Of a stretch of DNA of 64,000 nucleotides, positions 47,871 through 63,186 are shown piece after piece. Position numbers and translations under genes: made by a program. Below the pieces are notes generated by a model. It saw nothing but the letters and a program-made list of their open reading frames with translations, was not told where the DNA came from and searched no databases. Source of the stretch: Ceratodon purpureus (lineage: Eukaryota; Streptophyta; Bryopsida; Pseudoditrichales; Ditrichaceae); assembly GCA_014871385.1 (NCBI GenBank), contig CM026423.1, forward strand, positions 10,347,952 through 10,411,951, read 5' to 3'. The stretch's first letter is position 1. Every line of letters begins with the position of its first letter.

Positions 47871-48504
47871 GTCTCTCGCAATGTTCCACACATTCTACGC
47901 TTGTAGGTGTTGAACTCAGTTCGACAAGTTTCCAGGTGATAGTCTCAGTGTCCAAAAATGCCTCATCATCTCAGACTATACTACCAGATCAACGAGCAGT
48001 TGTGCCGTATGTGCTGTGCCTATGATTTTATCCAAACGTACGGGGATTCTTACAAATTCTATGAGAAACGATGAGTATGTGCTTGCTACGTTCGAAATAC
48101 TAAAAAAAATTACGATTCGAAAGCTGTGCAATAAGCTGAAGTATCCCTTCAGTCAAAGGCTGATTGATCCTGCAAGTTTACACAAGCACGCAATCTTCTG
48201 AAAGTGTTATAATCACGAAGATCAAACACTGTTCATTCATGTATAGTACATGGGAAATTCACTGGATTTATTACAATTTGGAACGTGACCCTGGCCACCG
48301 TTTAGGAAGTAAATGGCTTTGAGGATGAGAAACTCTCTCCACAAAACCACAAAAACTCAGAGATATTCATGGCTGGGAGAATCCAGCACAGTTCGAGATA
48401 GGGCGCAGAGATGCGTTCCAGAAAAACCAGTCAAACCTTTGCAAGCCGTTCTATCCTACAACCCGAATGTACGAGCTAAGGGAAATTGAGAAAATTATTC
48501 TAAG
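47871..48504. other. Spacer between U2 and DUF3143 genes
   Basis: Includes the 3' UTR of the DUF3143 gene. Nothing else supported. Confidence 0.35.
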
Positions 48505-49346
48505 TTACGGGCCACCAAGAACTGCATTCTCCACATCCTCTCTGCTCAAGGCATAACTGAATTTTCGCTCGACATCCCGGTCCAAATTACCAGGCCCCGA
48601 TTTCAGGTACCTGCAAGATCATTACCAACAGCTGAAGAAAGAAGAAGAAAGAATGCTGAATAACACAAGAAGAAAGAATGCTGGTAGTCTCTATAGTTTT
48701 AGAAAGTCAATCAAAGTATGCAACATGGACCACCCATGCTGACCGTGTAAGAAGAGAAGATGTGGTTCCACAGGAAACGGCTAACTACCTGATGAAAAGT
48801 TCAGTCGCATCAAGCGACAATTGGGCATGCCAGTCAGGTCGCTCAATAAGCCATACTGCTCGGTCATCCTTGTTTTGCACAAAACCAAGGCTCTGTAGCC
48901 ATGCCTCGATGCCCGGGAGGCTGTGTGAGTACAGTGGCACTTTCTTGTCAGGAAGAGACTTTTCTCTGTCCATAGATGCCACTGCAGACGCCACAAGTGG
49001 AGAGGATCGCGGTGTTCGCCACTTCATGTTGGCAGGCCACACACTGCCTGCAATTAAAACGAAACCGAAATCAATCCTAGAGGTATCTTTTGGGCATTAT
49101 CTCACCAACCGGTTCAAATGATGAATAGTTTCAGAGTCAGCAAGGAGGTAACCAACAAACCATACCGTAGCGAAGATTTCAAAGCAAACGATCCAAGAAG
49201 GTAAATGTACCTCTCTGATGTCGGAACCCAGCCCCTGTCCATTGCAGCGATGTTTTGGATTCACCATTAGTACCCAGCGATCGAAGAGCTCCATGACATT
49301 GTACTAGAGTTGACGTTGGAAGCAGCAGTGCAGTACCGAGAGGCAT
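48505..49346 (-). CDS. DUF3143 protein, probably plastid-targeted
   Basis: Three exons on the minus strand, 49346-49211, 49047-48789 and 48610-48505, join in phase to give 166 residues. The start has a Ser/Thr/Leu-rich, acid-poor leader (MPLGTALLLPTSTL) like a chloroplast transit peptide. The core at about residues 75-130 reads VPLYSHSLPGIEAWLQSLGF, then DRAVWLIERPDWHAQLSLDA and TELFIRYLKSGPGNLDRDVE. It matches the short cyanobacterial/plant DUF3143 family (pattern 'PL..LE.WL..LG' and 'W.L..P.W.A.L.L'). Function is unknown; some plant entries are mislabelled as tRNA dimethylallyltransferase because of neighbouring annotation. Cyanobacterial ancestry through the plastid is an inference from the family distribution. 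Confidence 0.85.
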
Positions 49347-50640
49347 GGTTGTGTTCTTGAGCGGGGCAACCGTGTCCTCAAATCAAATCATTGTCTTAAT
49401 CCATTTTTCATCAGGCTAGTTCCATCTCACACATATGCTTCAACCACTGCCAGTTCAAACCACAGTACAACATTCATAAATTAGATTCTTTAACCTAATA
49501 CCAAAAACTAAAACCCTAAAACGGATAGCTCCTCCATGCGAGACGTAAACCATCCCTGATCAACCAACAACTTCGAATGAACCATCATGTCGTTCCTACA
49601 GTCATACAACTGAAACTTCTAAGCTACAATACATTTCTCTTCTAACGTAATCAGCTATCCCAGAGCGTGCAAATTCAATGCCCACTGCAGACATCAACAA
49701 AAACTTCCTCTCGTCAGACACTCTACACAAACACATCATCACCACATAACACCCTTTCAAACGAAGACCCAATCACTTACTCTCCGCATAACCAAGAATC
49801 ACCAATTCCTCCCCATATACACCCACACTAATTCTCCACCCATAAACCCAACCTACACAACCAGACCGCCAATTCGAAAAAGCAACAAAACAGCACCACA
49901 CACCCAATCCAAAACTCCACCACCACTCAATCCCAACCCAAAAGTTCAAAACCTCCACCACCCCCACAAACCCTCCAAAAACTCACCAACACATCACTCA
50001 AAAACTCGAGCTGCAGGAACTACGCAATCAAAGGACAGAAACTGATTAAATGCATGGGAGGCTCATGGGTCTTGATGCAACCCATTTGACATTCTAACAC
50101 TACACTGTTAAACCCACTCCAGAGAGTTCCTCTCCCTCTCCTGTCCCACATCCTCTCTGAACTCCACCAGCAGCCTTTCGCATCCACTCCGCATCCCCAA
50201 GTACACATATACGATTCAGTCGATGTCAGATGGGCATGAGTTTCAGTACCTGAATGCTGATGAGTTGCAGAAAGTGATGAGGCAGCGTGGAGAGCAGCTG
50301 CCGTCACCTGGTGGTTGTGATTGTGGATGTAGTGTTGTGTGCGACAGTGAGTGGGCTCCTGTGAAGGGGAAGGAATGATTGCAGTAAGTGGGATTGGGGG
50401 CAGTAAGTTTAAGTATACGAGAGCCTGGCATGCGGGGGTGAGCAGGAGGTTGGAGGCAGTTGGAGTTGGGGGGCGTGGAGTCGGGGTGCGGGGCAGATTT
50501 TTCAAGCGGGGCTCCTTATCTGGAAGGGAACAAGTGGCTGGGTGTGCGATGGGGTGCGCCATGTGGTGCGAGACGAATGTGGGTGGCCCGCCGCTGTAGA
50601 GCCCACCTCCGACCTCCGCACCCCTCAAATCTCCCCAGAA
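49347..50640. other. Upstream region of the DUF3143 gene and spacer
   Basis: C/A-rich on this strand from about 49680 to 50000. GC-richer from 50050 to 50640 with open frames on both strands (for example 50020-50646 minus) that look like composition effects. No gene supported. Confidence 0.35.
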
Positions 50641-50752
50641 GGGCACGCAACTGCGCCACTGTGCCCAAAACCACCATTGCTGTGTCCACTGTTTCTGGGG
50701 AGGGAACGCAAATGCGGCACTGTGCCTAAACCCACCATTGCTGTGTCTACTG
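50641..50752. repeat. Tandem duplication, 51-bp copies with 61-bp period
   Basis: GGGCACGCAACTGCGCCACT at 50641 is echoed by GGGAACGCAAATGCGGCACT at 50702, and the similarity continues to 50691 and 50752 with about half a dozen differences. Confidence 0.85.
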
Positions 50753-53056
50753 CGCTTGTGGTTCTCATATCGATGTTGAGTGCCATGGCCACAAGGGTCG
50801 TCACGTCGTCACCTGGAAGTGAATTCCTATTCTGTTTTTTAAGATTTTTTTAAGCTCGCCCTCTTAAATCGATTAATTGGTTTCTTTTGGTTGAACTGAA
50901 TAATGACAGTCCAAAATTTTCTAAGTTAGCAAAAGAATAGCAATACAAAAATTAATTAATTTTAATAAAAATAATTATTATCTTAATTATTACATCCTTG
51001 TCGAAAAAAAATCTGAAATTATTCTTGAATTAGCTTGTTGTATGGGTATGGTATGGTATTCATTTTTTAAAAATTGAACCACACCAATTAAGATTCCTCA
51101 ACTAAATGGAATATTGTAAAAAAATCTTAATTAAATTACCAGATCATCATTCAAATTGAAATCAATACTAACTACATTCTACAAATTGATAAAAGTAGAT
51201 GGATCATGAATAAAAACTATGAAATATATATATATTATTTTAATATATTTTATACTTTATACAAAAATTGATAAAATAATGGTATTCAAGTTCATAAATT
51301 TAAAAAGGAAAAATAAATTAAACTTTGTAAAAAGGCATGTCAATCTTGTTCTTTATTAAAATGGGGATTTCGTTGTGATGATATCTTCATTAGTACTTCT
51401 TCCTTAATTTAGCCTCACTATTATATGTTTTAGAAGAGTAAGTCATAATTACATTTCCAAAGCACAAACATAAGAATCATAGGAAGAGATTTTTAAAAAA
51501 AATCAAGTTGTTTGGACACCCTGCATGCCATTAGAGTAAGTATCTTGCAACTAGGTTAAGTCTTAAGTGGGACATACCCTAGATTAGCATCTGTCATAGA
51601 AATCTTAGACCAATACACCACTCTTCACAAAGTTTTAGATATTTGTTGCCCTTTTTTTGAAATCAAATTGTTGAAAGCACTTCCTGCATCTTATTACAAA
51701 AGAAAAATATATAGTTCAGACCGCATTCTGATTAATGGTTGGGACAATGGAGACGGTAAAGATGAGATTCACAATGAATAACCTTTATCAAGCCAAAATT
51801 TGTAGAAAATAGATTACATTGTGACCATATAAAGATCAAATAATATTGATATAATATAAACAAAAAAATTTACAAACTAACACATGCACTTGTATAGGAG
51901 GAATTTTACAACCAGTAGATTATTATATTGAATGAACTCCCTAAACGCATTTTAATACATATTTTCAAAGAAGATCTTTAACGAAGAGAAATTTCTACAT
52001 ACGAGAGTTCAATGGATTTTTCCTTCGAAAGTGAGCTTGCAAGCTTTCAATTGCAATCTTCTAGTTTTGAATAGTTATGCACTTCAAGTCTTTTCTCCTA
52101 CCTTCAACATAACATTACTACATTTATTTTCTACAATGTGTTTAAGAAATATTAATAGTCTATGTAATGACATGTAATCAAATTTTTTGATTCAACTTTT
52201 AATGAAGATCTTCTCATTTGAGATAATTTCATCTCAAGTTTCCTTCATCAAAAAACATAAAAAATTCTTGAATATAAATACTTATTAAAGTAATTATTTT
52301 ATCATTTCTATGAATGTATTCTAAAAATTAAAAATTTAAATTACTAACAACTTGAACTTTTATCAATTTTTAACGTCAATTTTTTATCTCAAAAACTATT
52401 ATATGAATACGTGAAAAAAAAACATATTAAAATATAAACTATATTTAAAAAAGAAATTGTATTTAAATAAATAAAATCAAAAATTGATCTTTCTTTGTAT
52501 TTGTAGAAAACATTAATTATTAACATGTCTTTAAATACTAAATAATCAATTTGCAAACAACCATTTAATTATGTCATCAAATAAATATGAATTCTAAAAT
52601 TAATTTTAATTTTTTTAAAAATAATGTATATGTAAACTTATATTTATATATTTAAAAATTAAACTTTCAAATGGCATTTTTAAAAGAATTTCAATTTAAG
52701 CATATATACAACTATTTTTATTTTTATTTAATTTTTTTTACAAAATTAAAATAAAATTTGTATTTCTAATAAACAGATGAAGTATATTTTGTCTTAAAAA
52801 TAAAATAATTTACATATTTTTTTAATAATTTAAAACATTTAACCTGATTTAAATAATATAATTTGATGTTCATATTAAAGCACTGTTTTAAAAATTAAAA
52901 ATTTAGTTGTAGTATAATTTTATTTTTAGCACAATAAGGATTTTTTATCTAATAAAAAAATGTGGTCCATTTCAATGTAGGGTTGTTTTAATATTGAATC
53001 GTTGTTTTTCAATATGAATCTTTTTCTTATCTAGATATTCATTTTTGTATAGCTAG

Positions 53057-53088
53057 ATCATGGAAGTTCAAATTTGAACTTCCATGAT
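53057..53088. repeat. Perfect 32-bp palindrome
   Basis: ATCATGGAAGTTCAAA is followed directly by its exact reverse complement, with no loop. It is unusual for being both perfect and GC-richer than the surrounding block. Confidence 0.85.
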
Positions 53089-53822
53089 GTTTACATATAT
53101 TCTTGTATGCGTGTCTTTATGTCTTAAGGATCAAAAACCATCAATAAGAACATCTGTTTGTGCAGGAACCAGAACTAAAAAAGCTTTGTTTCAATATAAG
53201 AATATGTAGCATTTCTTTTTTACAAGTTTCAAAATAACAAAAAATTTACTAAATGAAAAAAATAATACTTAATACATACTACTTCCTAATCAAAAAATAT
53301 TATAAATTTACTTGCATCATTTAATATAATTTGACCAAAATAAGAATAAATATGACAATGTGAAATGATATTGATTATCGATGTAATATTCATGTAAGAC
53401 TGTATTAAATTTTAAACAAAACCATCTTCTTCTTCATTAACATACACTTAGTCATCTTCTTTACACTTAATGTTTGTTGCGTCCATGATAACTTTCTTAT
53501 TTTCTCAGTTGTTCCACTCTCACTTACAGTGACTTATCCTATCAAACCTCGATGTTTTTTTTTTTTGAAACATGAGTTTGAATACCTTCAGAGAATCATA
53601 CGAAGTGCGACTCACATCAAGATCGTAAGAAAGTGCAACTTAAAATCAAAATTGTTTGAAAGTGCAACTCACATCAAATTCATTTAGAACCAATTGTATA
53701 TCAATGAAGAATATTCATTTAGCTTAAATGATACGTTGATTTATAATTACAAGCAACAAATAAGTAGTAATTAAATAAGATATTTTTAATAAATATTTTG
53801 ATTTTTTTTTTGATATGTTTCT

Positions 53823-53826
<4 letters not shown>

Positions 53827-53894
<68 letters not shown>
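53827..53894. repeat. (TA)n microsatellite, about 68 bp
   Basis: An uninterrupted TA run. Confidence 0.95.
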
Positions 53895-53901
<7 letters not shown>

Positions 53902-55368
53902 TATATTATCTATAAATTATATAGTATATTTTAATATATCTTTTAATTTTATATAAAAATTGATAAAATAATGGAGTTCAGTTTATAACTTCTAAAAAAA
54001 AAATGAACTTTATACATTAATAAGTTACTGATTCATAAACAAACATATAATTGTGTCATTAAAAAAAAAATAATACCAAAATTAGTTTTCAAAGTTTTAA
54101 ATATAGAATATTATACAATATTTTTAAAAATAATATTACTTATAGATTAATGAATTTTGTTTTGAAATATATATTCAAATTATATTTTTGAATATTGATA
54201 TGTTTATAATTAAAAACCAAATTTTAAATATAACATTGTTTCAAGAAATCCTATTTATGAATATTTACAATTATTTTTCTTCAAAAATAATTATACAATT
54301 TTATAGATTTTATATAGTTTTTTTACATTTTATTTATTTGAAGAATCTAATTAATCATCTAATGTATCTATTATTATTATTTCACTTATTCATAAAAATA
54401 TATTAGCATACTATTATTTTTTACACATTAAATAGACTTGTATCTTATAAATAAATGTGGTTTATTTAAATTTTGTCTTATTTTGATATTGATTTTGTTT
54501 TTAAAAGATTGTTAGTATTAAAATAAAAACAATTATATTTAATAAAAAAGTAGTAGTATATAAACATTTATATTTAATCTAATAAGTATTTAAAATTTAC
54601 ATATTTTATTTAATATCAGGTAACAAAAATTGAAATAAATATTACAATGAGATCATAAGAGACTTGAATTTCACAAACAAAAAGATTGCTAAAAAAGGCT
54701 TCAGAGTTTGATTTTGTCAACATGACAATTCTGAAATGATATTGACTATTTGTATAGTGTTGAGCTACAACACTCTAAAATCTTGGACAAAGTCAATTTT
54801 TTCTTTTTTCTTACATCAACATAGATTTAGGCAATGCAAAAATGTCGGATCTAATGACAAGTAAAATTTAACAAGAAAAACAAATGCTATTGTTTTGTAG
54901 ATCAAAGTATTATATGTGCGGATGAAAGCTTTGTCAATTTGCAATCCGAAGAACACTTGCAAATATATCTTCAAAAGTAACATTATTTAATTTAATTTAA
55001 AAAAAATTAATGAAATTCTTTTATATATTAATGATATCCAACTTGCAAATTTAAGTTGAAAAATGTGGCATAATTTGTAAAAAAATATTCATTTTAGCTT
55101 AAATATATATGTTAAATTATAATCACAACAAACATTGGCAAGATAATCATTTACTAGGCTATATTGAAAAGGAGAAAATGGAAATTTTGTTTGGGGATGA
55201 AGGATTGCAAATAGGACTTGTTTAAAAATATGTTTGCCTTATACCTGATTCAGCCATCAATCTACATATAAAACAAACATATTTTTTAAATGTAATATTA
55301 AATTGATTAATTAACCATAATATATAATTTTATTTTTTTTAAATTAAATATATATATACTTTATATTT

Positions 55369-55373
<5 letters not shown>

Positions 55374-55416
<43 letters not shown>
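55374..55416. repeat. (AT)n microsatellite, about 43 bp
   Basis: An uninterrupted AT run at a position corresponding to the 53827 array in the repeat layout. Confidence 0.9.
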
Positions 55417-55419
<3 letters not shown>

Positions 55420-55857
55420 ATTAAATTTGAGTATTTGTGGTATATAAGTTTGAGTTCAATTAGATATTTTTATTTTTATTTTTTTGTTTGGATACTTAAA
55501 CATTTATGACAACAGGTCTCAAGAATTTGTGGGCTCTCAAGTATTTGGAGTAGGAAAGTGCTCAAGCGACGAGTTGGCATTTTTTTTTGTAAGGGTCTTT
55601 TTCGAACGATGCACAAAGACACTTCTACAGCCATGCAATACTCTAAGGTTTGTGCACTTGTTCAATCCTTATTTTGAATTTTATTTTGTGTTTTCTTGCG
55701 ATGGCTATGCTAGTGCGTGGACGTGCAATCTACAAGAACTTCACAACAGCCGCTTATAAACCATATATTACCATTGAGTTCTTTAGTAACTCTCATTTTA
55801 AGCTTTTTTTTGCAATTTAAATTTTTTTATGGTATTAACATGTTGTTGGATTTTGCA

Positions 55858-56098
55858 GAAACATTATGGGGATGGGATGAAACTCCTCTCCCTTATTGGT
55901 GTGATTGGGGGGCTTGCTATCGACTTGAGCACTATTGTTGCTGATCAGTACACCAAGTGGGTGGACTTGAAGATTGAATCTCTAAAAAACAAGCTAGATT
56001 CCATGTTGTTAATTGTCATGGACACTAAACAAGACTAGATCGCTTTAAAAGCAGACCTTAGCAACGTTCGCACCAAGCTGGATGCTGCCAGCACCTAG
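55858..56098 (+). pseudogene. Isolated exon-like remnant with coiled-coil end
   Basis: After a TTTTGCAG acceptor, a frame reads KHYGDGMKLLSLIGVIGGLA, then STIVADQYTKWVDLKIESLK and NKLDSMLLIVMDTKQD. After one stop it continues ALKADLSNVRTKLDAAST. A hydrophobic stretch followed by heptad-like helices suggests the C-terminal end of a membrane-anchored protein. It stands alone in AT-rich repeats, with a possible partner exon at about 55512-55650. No family recognised. Confidence 0.35.
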
Positions 56099-56372
56099 AT
56101 ATATAAAAATTAATTTTACTAAGTTGACATGTTTTTAAAGTTATCATCATCCTCATAACATAAATATCATATAATTTATTATTTTTTTAATAATTACTTA
56201 TTATACATTTTTTAAGTTCTTTATGTATTTATAATAAATTAACTCGTGACAAAATTTAAGTAATATATAATAAGTTGGTATAGTTGTTTACAATCTTATC
56301 CCACTTTGTTGTTTATTGATTGTGTACTTTTTAATCTTGGATTTTTGTGCTGATATATATATTTATTTTTTG

Positions 56373-56475
56373 TAGATGTCATTTGGATGTCAAGCGAAAT
56401 TTAATTTCAAATGTTATTTTTCTGGTGCAAAATTTAATTTCAAATGTTATTTTTTGTAGATGTCATTTGATAACA
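56373..56475. repeat. Short tandem duplication
   Basis: AAATTTAATTTCAAATGTTA occurs at about 56397 and 56431, and TGTAGATGTCATTTG at about 56373 and 56456, in a nested order. Confidence 0.75.
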
Positions 56476-56942
56476 AGCGAATGTCACCAAAATCACCAAT
56501 ACCACCTAAATATGAACGATAGTATGGACATTGGAAAGCACCAGCATCACGAAAACCCTGTCCATTTCAGTAGACCATCACGGGTATCACCACAGTATCA
56601 CCTAAAATACGCACAGAGCAAAGCCATCAAACTCACTGTCGTCACGAGCGTATCCAGCAGCATCCATTTGACAATGAGTCCATTTCACAGGACACGCTTC
56701 CCGAGTATCACACAGGTATCCCCCCAACACTACCCAGACATCAACCGAAACGCGCCGCGCATCGAGAAACACAACGAGACTGGTGATGCTCGCAATCAAA
56801 TCCGCCGAGATGCGCGCGCCGCCCGCTACAGGACTAGACTGCTGCCGACACCTTGCGCTCGCGCCTTCAGCAAATCTCGCCCCGCTTCTCGTGACCGCGC
56901 CATGAATGCGAGCTGACGGGAGTTTCGCACTGCCTGCACGCC

Positions 56943-59945
<3,003 letters not shown>

Positions 59946-60285
59946 ATCATTCCTGGTCACTCTTTTGGTTCCAACCTTCTCACTGACTCCAGTTGTGAGT
60001 TTTGCTTCTTAGCGACCACTCTCAGGAGGCCTTTTTGACACCTCTGTACAGTTTGTTTTGATGAGCACCTGTTCTTGCTCAGTTGCTCAGTTGGAGGATA
60101 TAAGTCTGACAATATACTCTCTGTTCATACTTGCAAACTGTGCTTGAGGGGTTCCATCAGATTACAGATGAAGGGACTTGTTACTGGGCCAAAGACCTTA
60201 ATCTACCCTTAGCCCCGTAAATAGCTATTTTAGACTGGTTATTTGGACGCAAATCAATGTATCGGATTTAAACCCAGGGTTTCTG
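59946..60285. other. GH1 3' region
   Basis: Presumed 3' UTR. Nothing else recognised. Confidence 0.4.
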
Positions 60286-60287
60286 TA

Positions 60288-61097
60288 CAGTCGGGTACAA
60301 CATGCTTACGAATTTTTGCATTCACATGGGGAAAAAAAGCTTCATTGCTGCCAACTTTTCCGCCCTCCCAAGAGCTCAAAAACTGGAATTTTACCATGAA
60401 AGTTTTACCACAACATCATCTTTAAGTTAATAACACGTGTACCAAATTTCAAGGCCAGAAGATCTACACAAAAAAAGATATTCAAAATCTACCAACATGT
60501 GTAGCTAAGAAAAAAAAATCAATACTACCAACTTTGACACCCTCCCAAAGATTGGAAAAACATAATTTGGCCATGAAAATTTTAGCATGAGATCATCTCT
60601 ATGTTGATAATATGTGTGAAAATTTTCAAGTTCGAAGGATTTGACCACAAAGCGAAATTTGAAATCTACCTATATGTGTAGTGATTTAGAAATGTTTTCA
60701 CATCTACACATGTTGGTAGATTTTAGATATCTTTTTGTGTTTGAATATTTTGAACTTGAAATCTGTCACACATATTATTGACATAGAGATGATCTTCTGG
60801 TTAAATTTTCAAGGTAAATAAGTAATTTTTCAACCTTTGGGAGGGTGTCAAAGTTGGTAGTATTGATTTTTTTTTCTTAGCTACATATGTTGGTAGATTT
60901 TGAATATCTTTTTTTGTGTAGATCTTCTGGCCTTGAAATTTGGTACACGTGTTATTAACTTAAAGATGATGTTGTGGTAAAACTTTCATGGTAAAATTCC
61001 AGTTTTTGAGCTCTTGGGAGGGCGGAAAAGTTGGCAGCAATGAAGCTTTTTTTCCCCATGTGAATGCAAAAATTCGTAAGCATGTTGTACCCGACTG
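60288..61097. mobile_element. Foldback element with TA duplication, pogo/Tigger-like ends
   Basis: The ends read CAGTCGGGTACAACATGCTT inward from both sides. Outer arms of about 270 bp (60288-60555 and about 60838-61097) are almost perfect reverse complements. TA flanks both ends (60286-60287 and 61098-61099). CAGT...-type ends with a TA target site fit pogo/Tigger-like Tc1/mariner elements. Each arm holds two direct copies of a block beginning CCAAC(T)TT...CCCTCCCAA and ending in (A)TGTGTAG (60349-60495 and 60528-60681), so the whole is A-B/B'-A'. No coding capacity. Confidence 0.85.
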
Positions 61098-61218
61098 TAC
61101 AAGGGGCCATCTTCACTCTACTCCAGTGTTGACTTGACTTTAGTATTGCTGGATTTAACACTGCCAATATTGAAATTGTCAAAAATTGTTCAAAACTTGT
61201 TCAAATAGACAAACAAGA

Positions 61219-61297
61219 AGTCAATCTTCTAGTCTTCAACAGCTTGTTTCCAAAACATAGAGTCAGTCTTTTAGTCTTCAACACCTTGTTTCCAAAA
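61219..61297. repeat. Tandem duplication, 42-bp period
   Basis: AGTCAATCTTCTAGTCTTCA at 61219 is followed 42 bases later by AGTCAGTCTTTTAGTCTTCA, and both continue into ACA(G/C)CTTGTTTCCAAAA. Confidence 0.85.
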
Positions 61298-61299
61298 AG

Positions 61300-62570
61300 T
61301 TAAAGAACAACACCACACAACTAACATGGAAGGAGATATGAGCTTAGAAGTCTATATCTCCTTAGAAGTGTGTATCTTCTTCCAATCTTAAAGCCTACGT
61401 TCGGCTATTTTGAAAAGCATAAGACCATCATATTTTTCACATCTTGTTCAAAACTTACTCAAATCTTGGTGGTGATATGTGCATCTTATAGTATTTGACA
61501 TGATTTTCAAATGAGCCCATCATCAAATGCTAAATTCAAGTGTTGAATCATATATGGATGATTGAAACTATTGAACACCTAAATCTTTACTTGGTACGTT
61601 AAAAGTAGTCTTGTCAAATTGTCAAAAGACACAAAACTCCGAGAAGGAAATATATCAAGATTAAATATAGAGAATTTGATTGATAGCAAAGGTGGTTCCA
61701 AAGCTAAGAACAAGGCAAAATAATAGAATGTTTCAGAAAATGAATTGGCAAGATTAAAGTGCAACTAGTCTTCCATCAAATTTTAATTGTAAATCCTAAG
61801 TTCTATAGATCCATTTATAGATCCACAATATTTTTTCATATTGTGCTAAAGAATTCCATAAACTTCTTGAGAATTAATATAGACTTTAGAACCTTTTAAA
61901 CACTTCTATGACCTGTTATTGCAAGATTTTTGTGCTTAATCTCGGAAAAAATTGTTTGTAATTTGCACTAAATTGGAAAAAGGTCGGTAGAATTAAATAT
62001 TATGTTGAGCATGCTGCTCTAAAGGGAGGTTCAACTCCCCTTTCTGATTGTTTTTTATTTTTTTGTACTTGGAAATTGTTTGATGTATGGTTGCATTATA
62101 TTGTTTGGACTTTGTATTTGTGTTTAGAAATTTTGTATTTGGAACAAAAAATTGTAGTATCTAGAACCTCAACTTTGTCATGTTTAGTTAAGCCAAAACA
62201 TCACTATCTAAAACACCAATTGTACCAAATCTCCCACATTTTTGCCTCCAACTTTGACAAATACTTTACAATACCAACAATCAAAGCAATGATGAGTTAA
62301 AAAATTCAATATATATAATATAATAACTATAAACAAATAAGGACCAATTAATTTGCTTTGAAGCTTGGCCATCCAACCATAGAGAAGAGATTATAGAAGA
62401 AGTGCCATCTCTTCCTTTTCACCTCTGTGCCTTATACAATAATTCCTTTTTAAAAAGAACGAGATTTTACCTCTAGTCTTTTTACTTTCTATTACAAACT
62501 TAGATCTAAGTCATAAATATTGTTCTCTTTTACTATTATAAATGGAGTAACCTTATCTTTTTAACATCTA
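61300..62570. other. AT-rich spacer
   Basis: No gene or element recognised. A single GGTTCAACTCC at 62028 resembles a tRNA B box but lacks a cloverleaf. Confidence 0.35.
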
Positions 62571-62575
62571 AATAC

Positions 62576-62860
62576 GTTAGTTCCAATGCTCCAGGTTAAT
62601 TCCAATGCACTTCATCAAATATAGAATAGTTTAACTCCAATGCACATCATCTTCAGTTGTTTAACTCTTGTCTACATGTTCTCAATTCAGAGTAGTCTAG
62701 TTCTAGTGCACTAAATATGGAGCTGTCTAACTCCAGTGCACATGTTGACAACTTGGAGTTGTTTAACTATAGTCCATCTTTCTTCAACTAAGAATGCACA
62801 TGTTGTCAACTTGGAGTTGTTTAACTACAGTCCCTCCATCTTCAACTAGAAATTGTCTAG
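62576..62860. repeat. Degenerate tandem repeats around a TTTAACTCCA(A/G)TGCAC word
   Basis: The clearest pair is at 62737-62790 and 62795-62848, with a 58-bp period and a handful of differences (TGCACATGTTG(A/T)CAACTTG...). Weaker copies precede it. Confidence 0.7.
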
Positions 62861-63186
62861 CTCTTCTCTTCATTTGCTTTCACACTACCACATGTAATTA
62901 GAAGATCCATTCATTCATTCAATATCTATAGTATCCTTACACCAATGTTATGTGATTCCATAGTCTTAATTATCGGCAAATCCTCATGGCAATTTTTTAA
63001 CTCACACCACATCCACTACATTGGTAGTTAAAACTAGCCCCTCTCGCAAATTCAAAGGAAAATGGAGGGCTTTTTACACCCCGTTAGATCAAGTAAAAGA
63101 AAACACTAAGTAAAACTCCTAAGTTCTCAATTTTGCAGTATCTTCCCTCTAGCATTCTCTATTGGATTATCGACCCACATACAGTC

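Larger units (their letters stand above)
50830..56340. repeat. Extremely AT-rich block of diverged long repeats
   Basis: About 5.5 kb has only occasional G or C. Similar segments recur at spacings of about 1.4-1.5 kb: 52585-52640 with 54070-54140, 52960-53030 with 54455-54510, 53360-53395 with 54735-54770, and 53700-53770 with 55065-55140. The word AAAAATTGATAAAATAATGG occurs at about 51264 and nearly identically at 53955. The block also contains two (TA)n arrays. It looks like an old array of a long satellite-like or element-derived unit. Confidence 0.5.

Noticed and set aside
49097-49294. 65-codon minus-strand frame overlapping DUF3143 exon 1
   Set aside because: It is the wrong frame; the real exon is one frame over and joins in phase to the DUF3143 core.
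50020-50646. 208-codon minus-strand frame rich in Pro, His and Thr
   Set aside because: Composition effect of GC-richer spacer; it contains no domain and starts with a non-conserved segment.
62020-62050. tRNA-like B box (GGTTCAACTCC)
   Set aside because: No matching A box, anticodon arm or acceptor stem around it.
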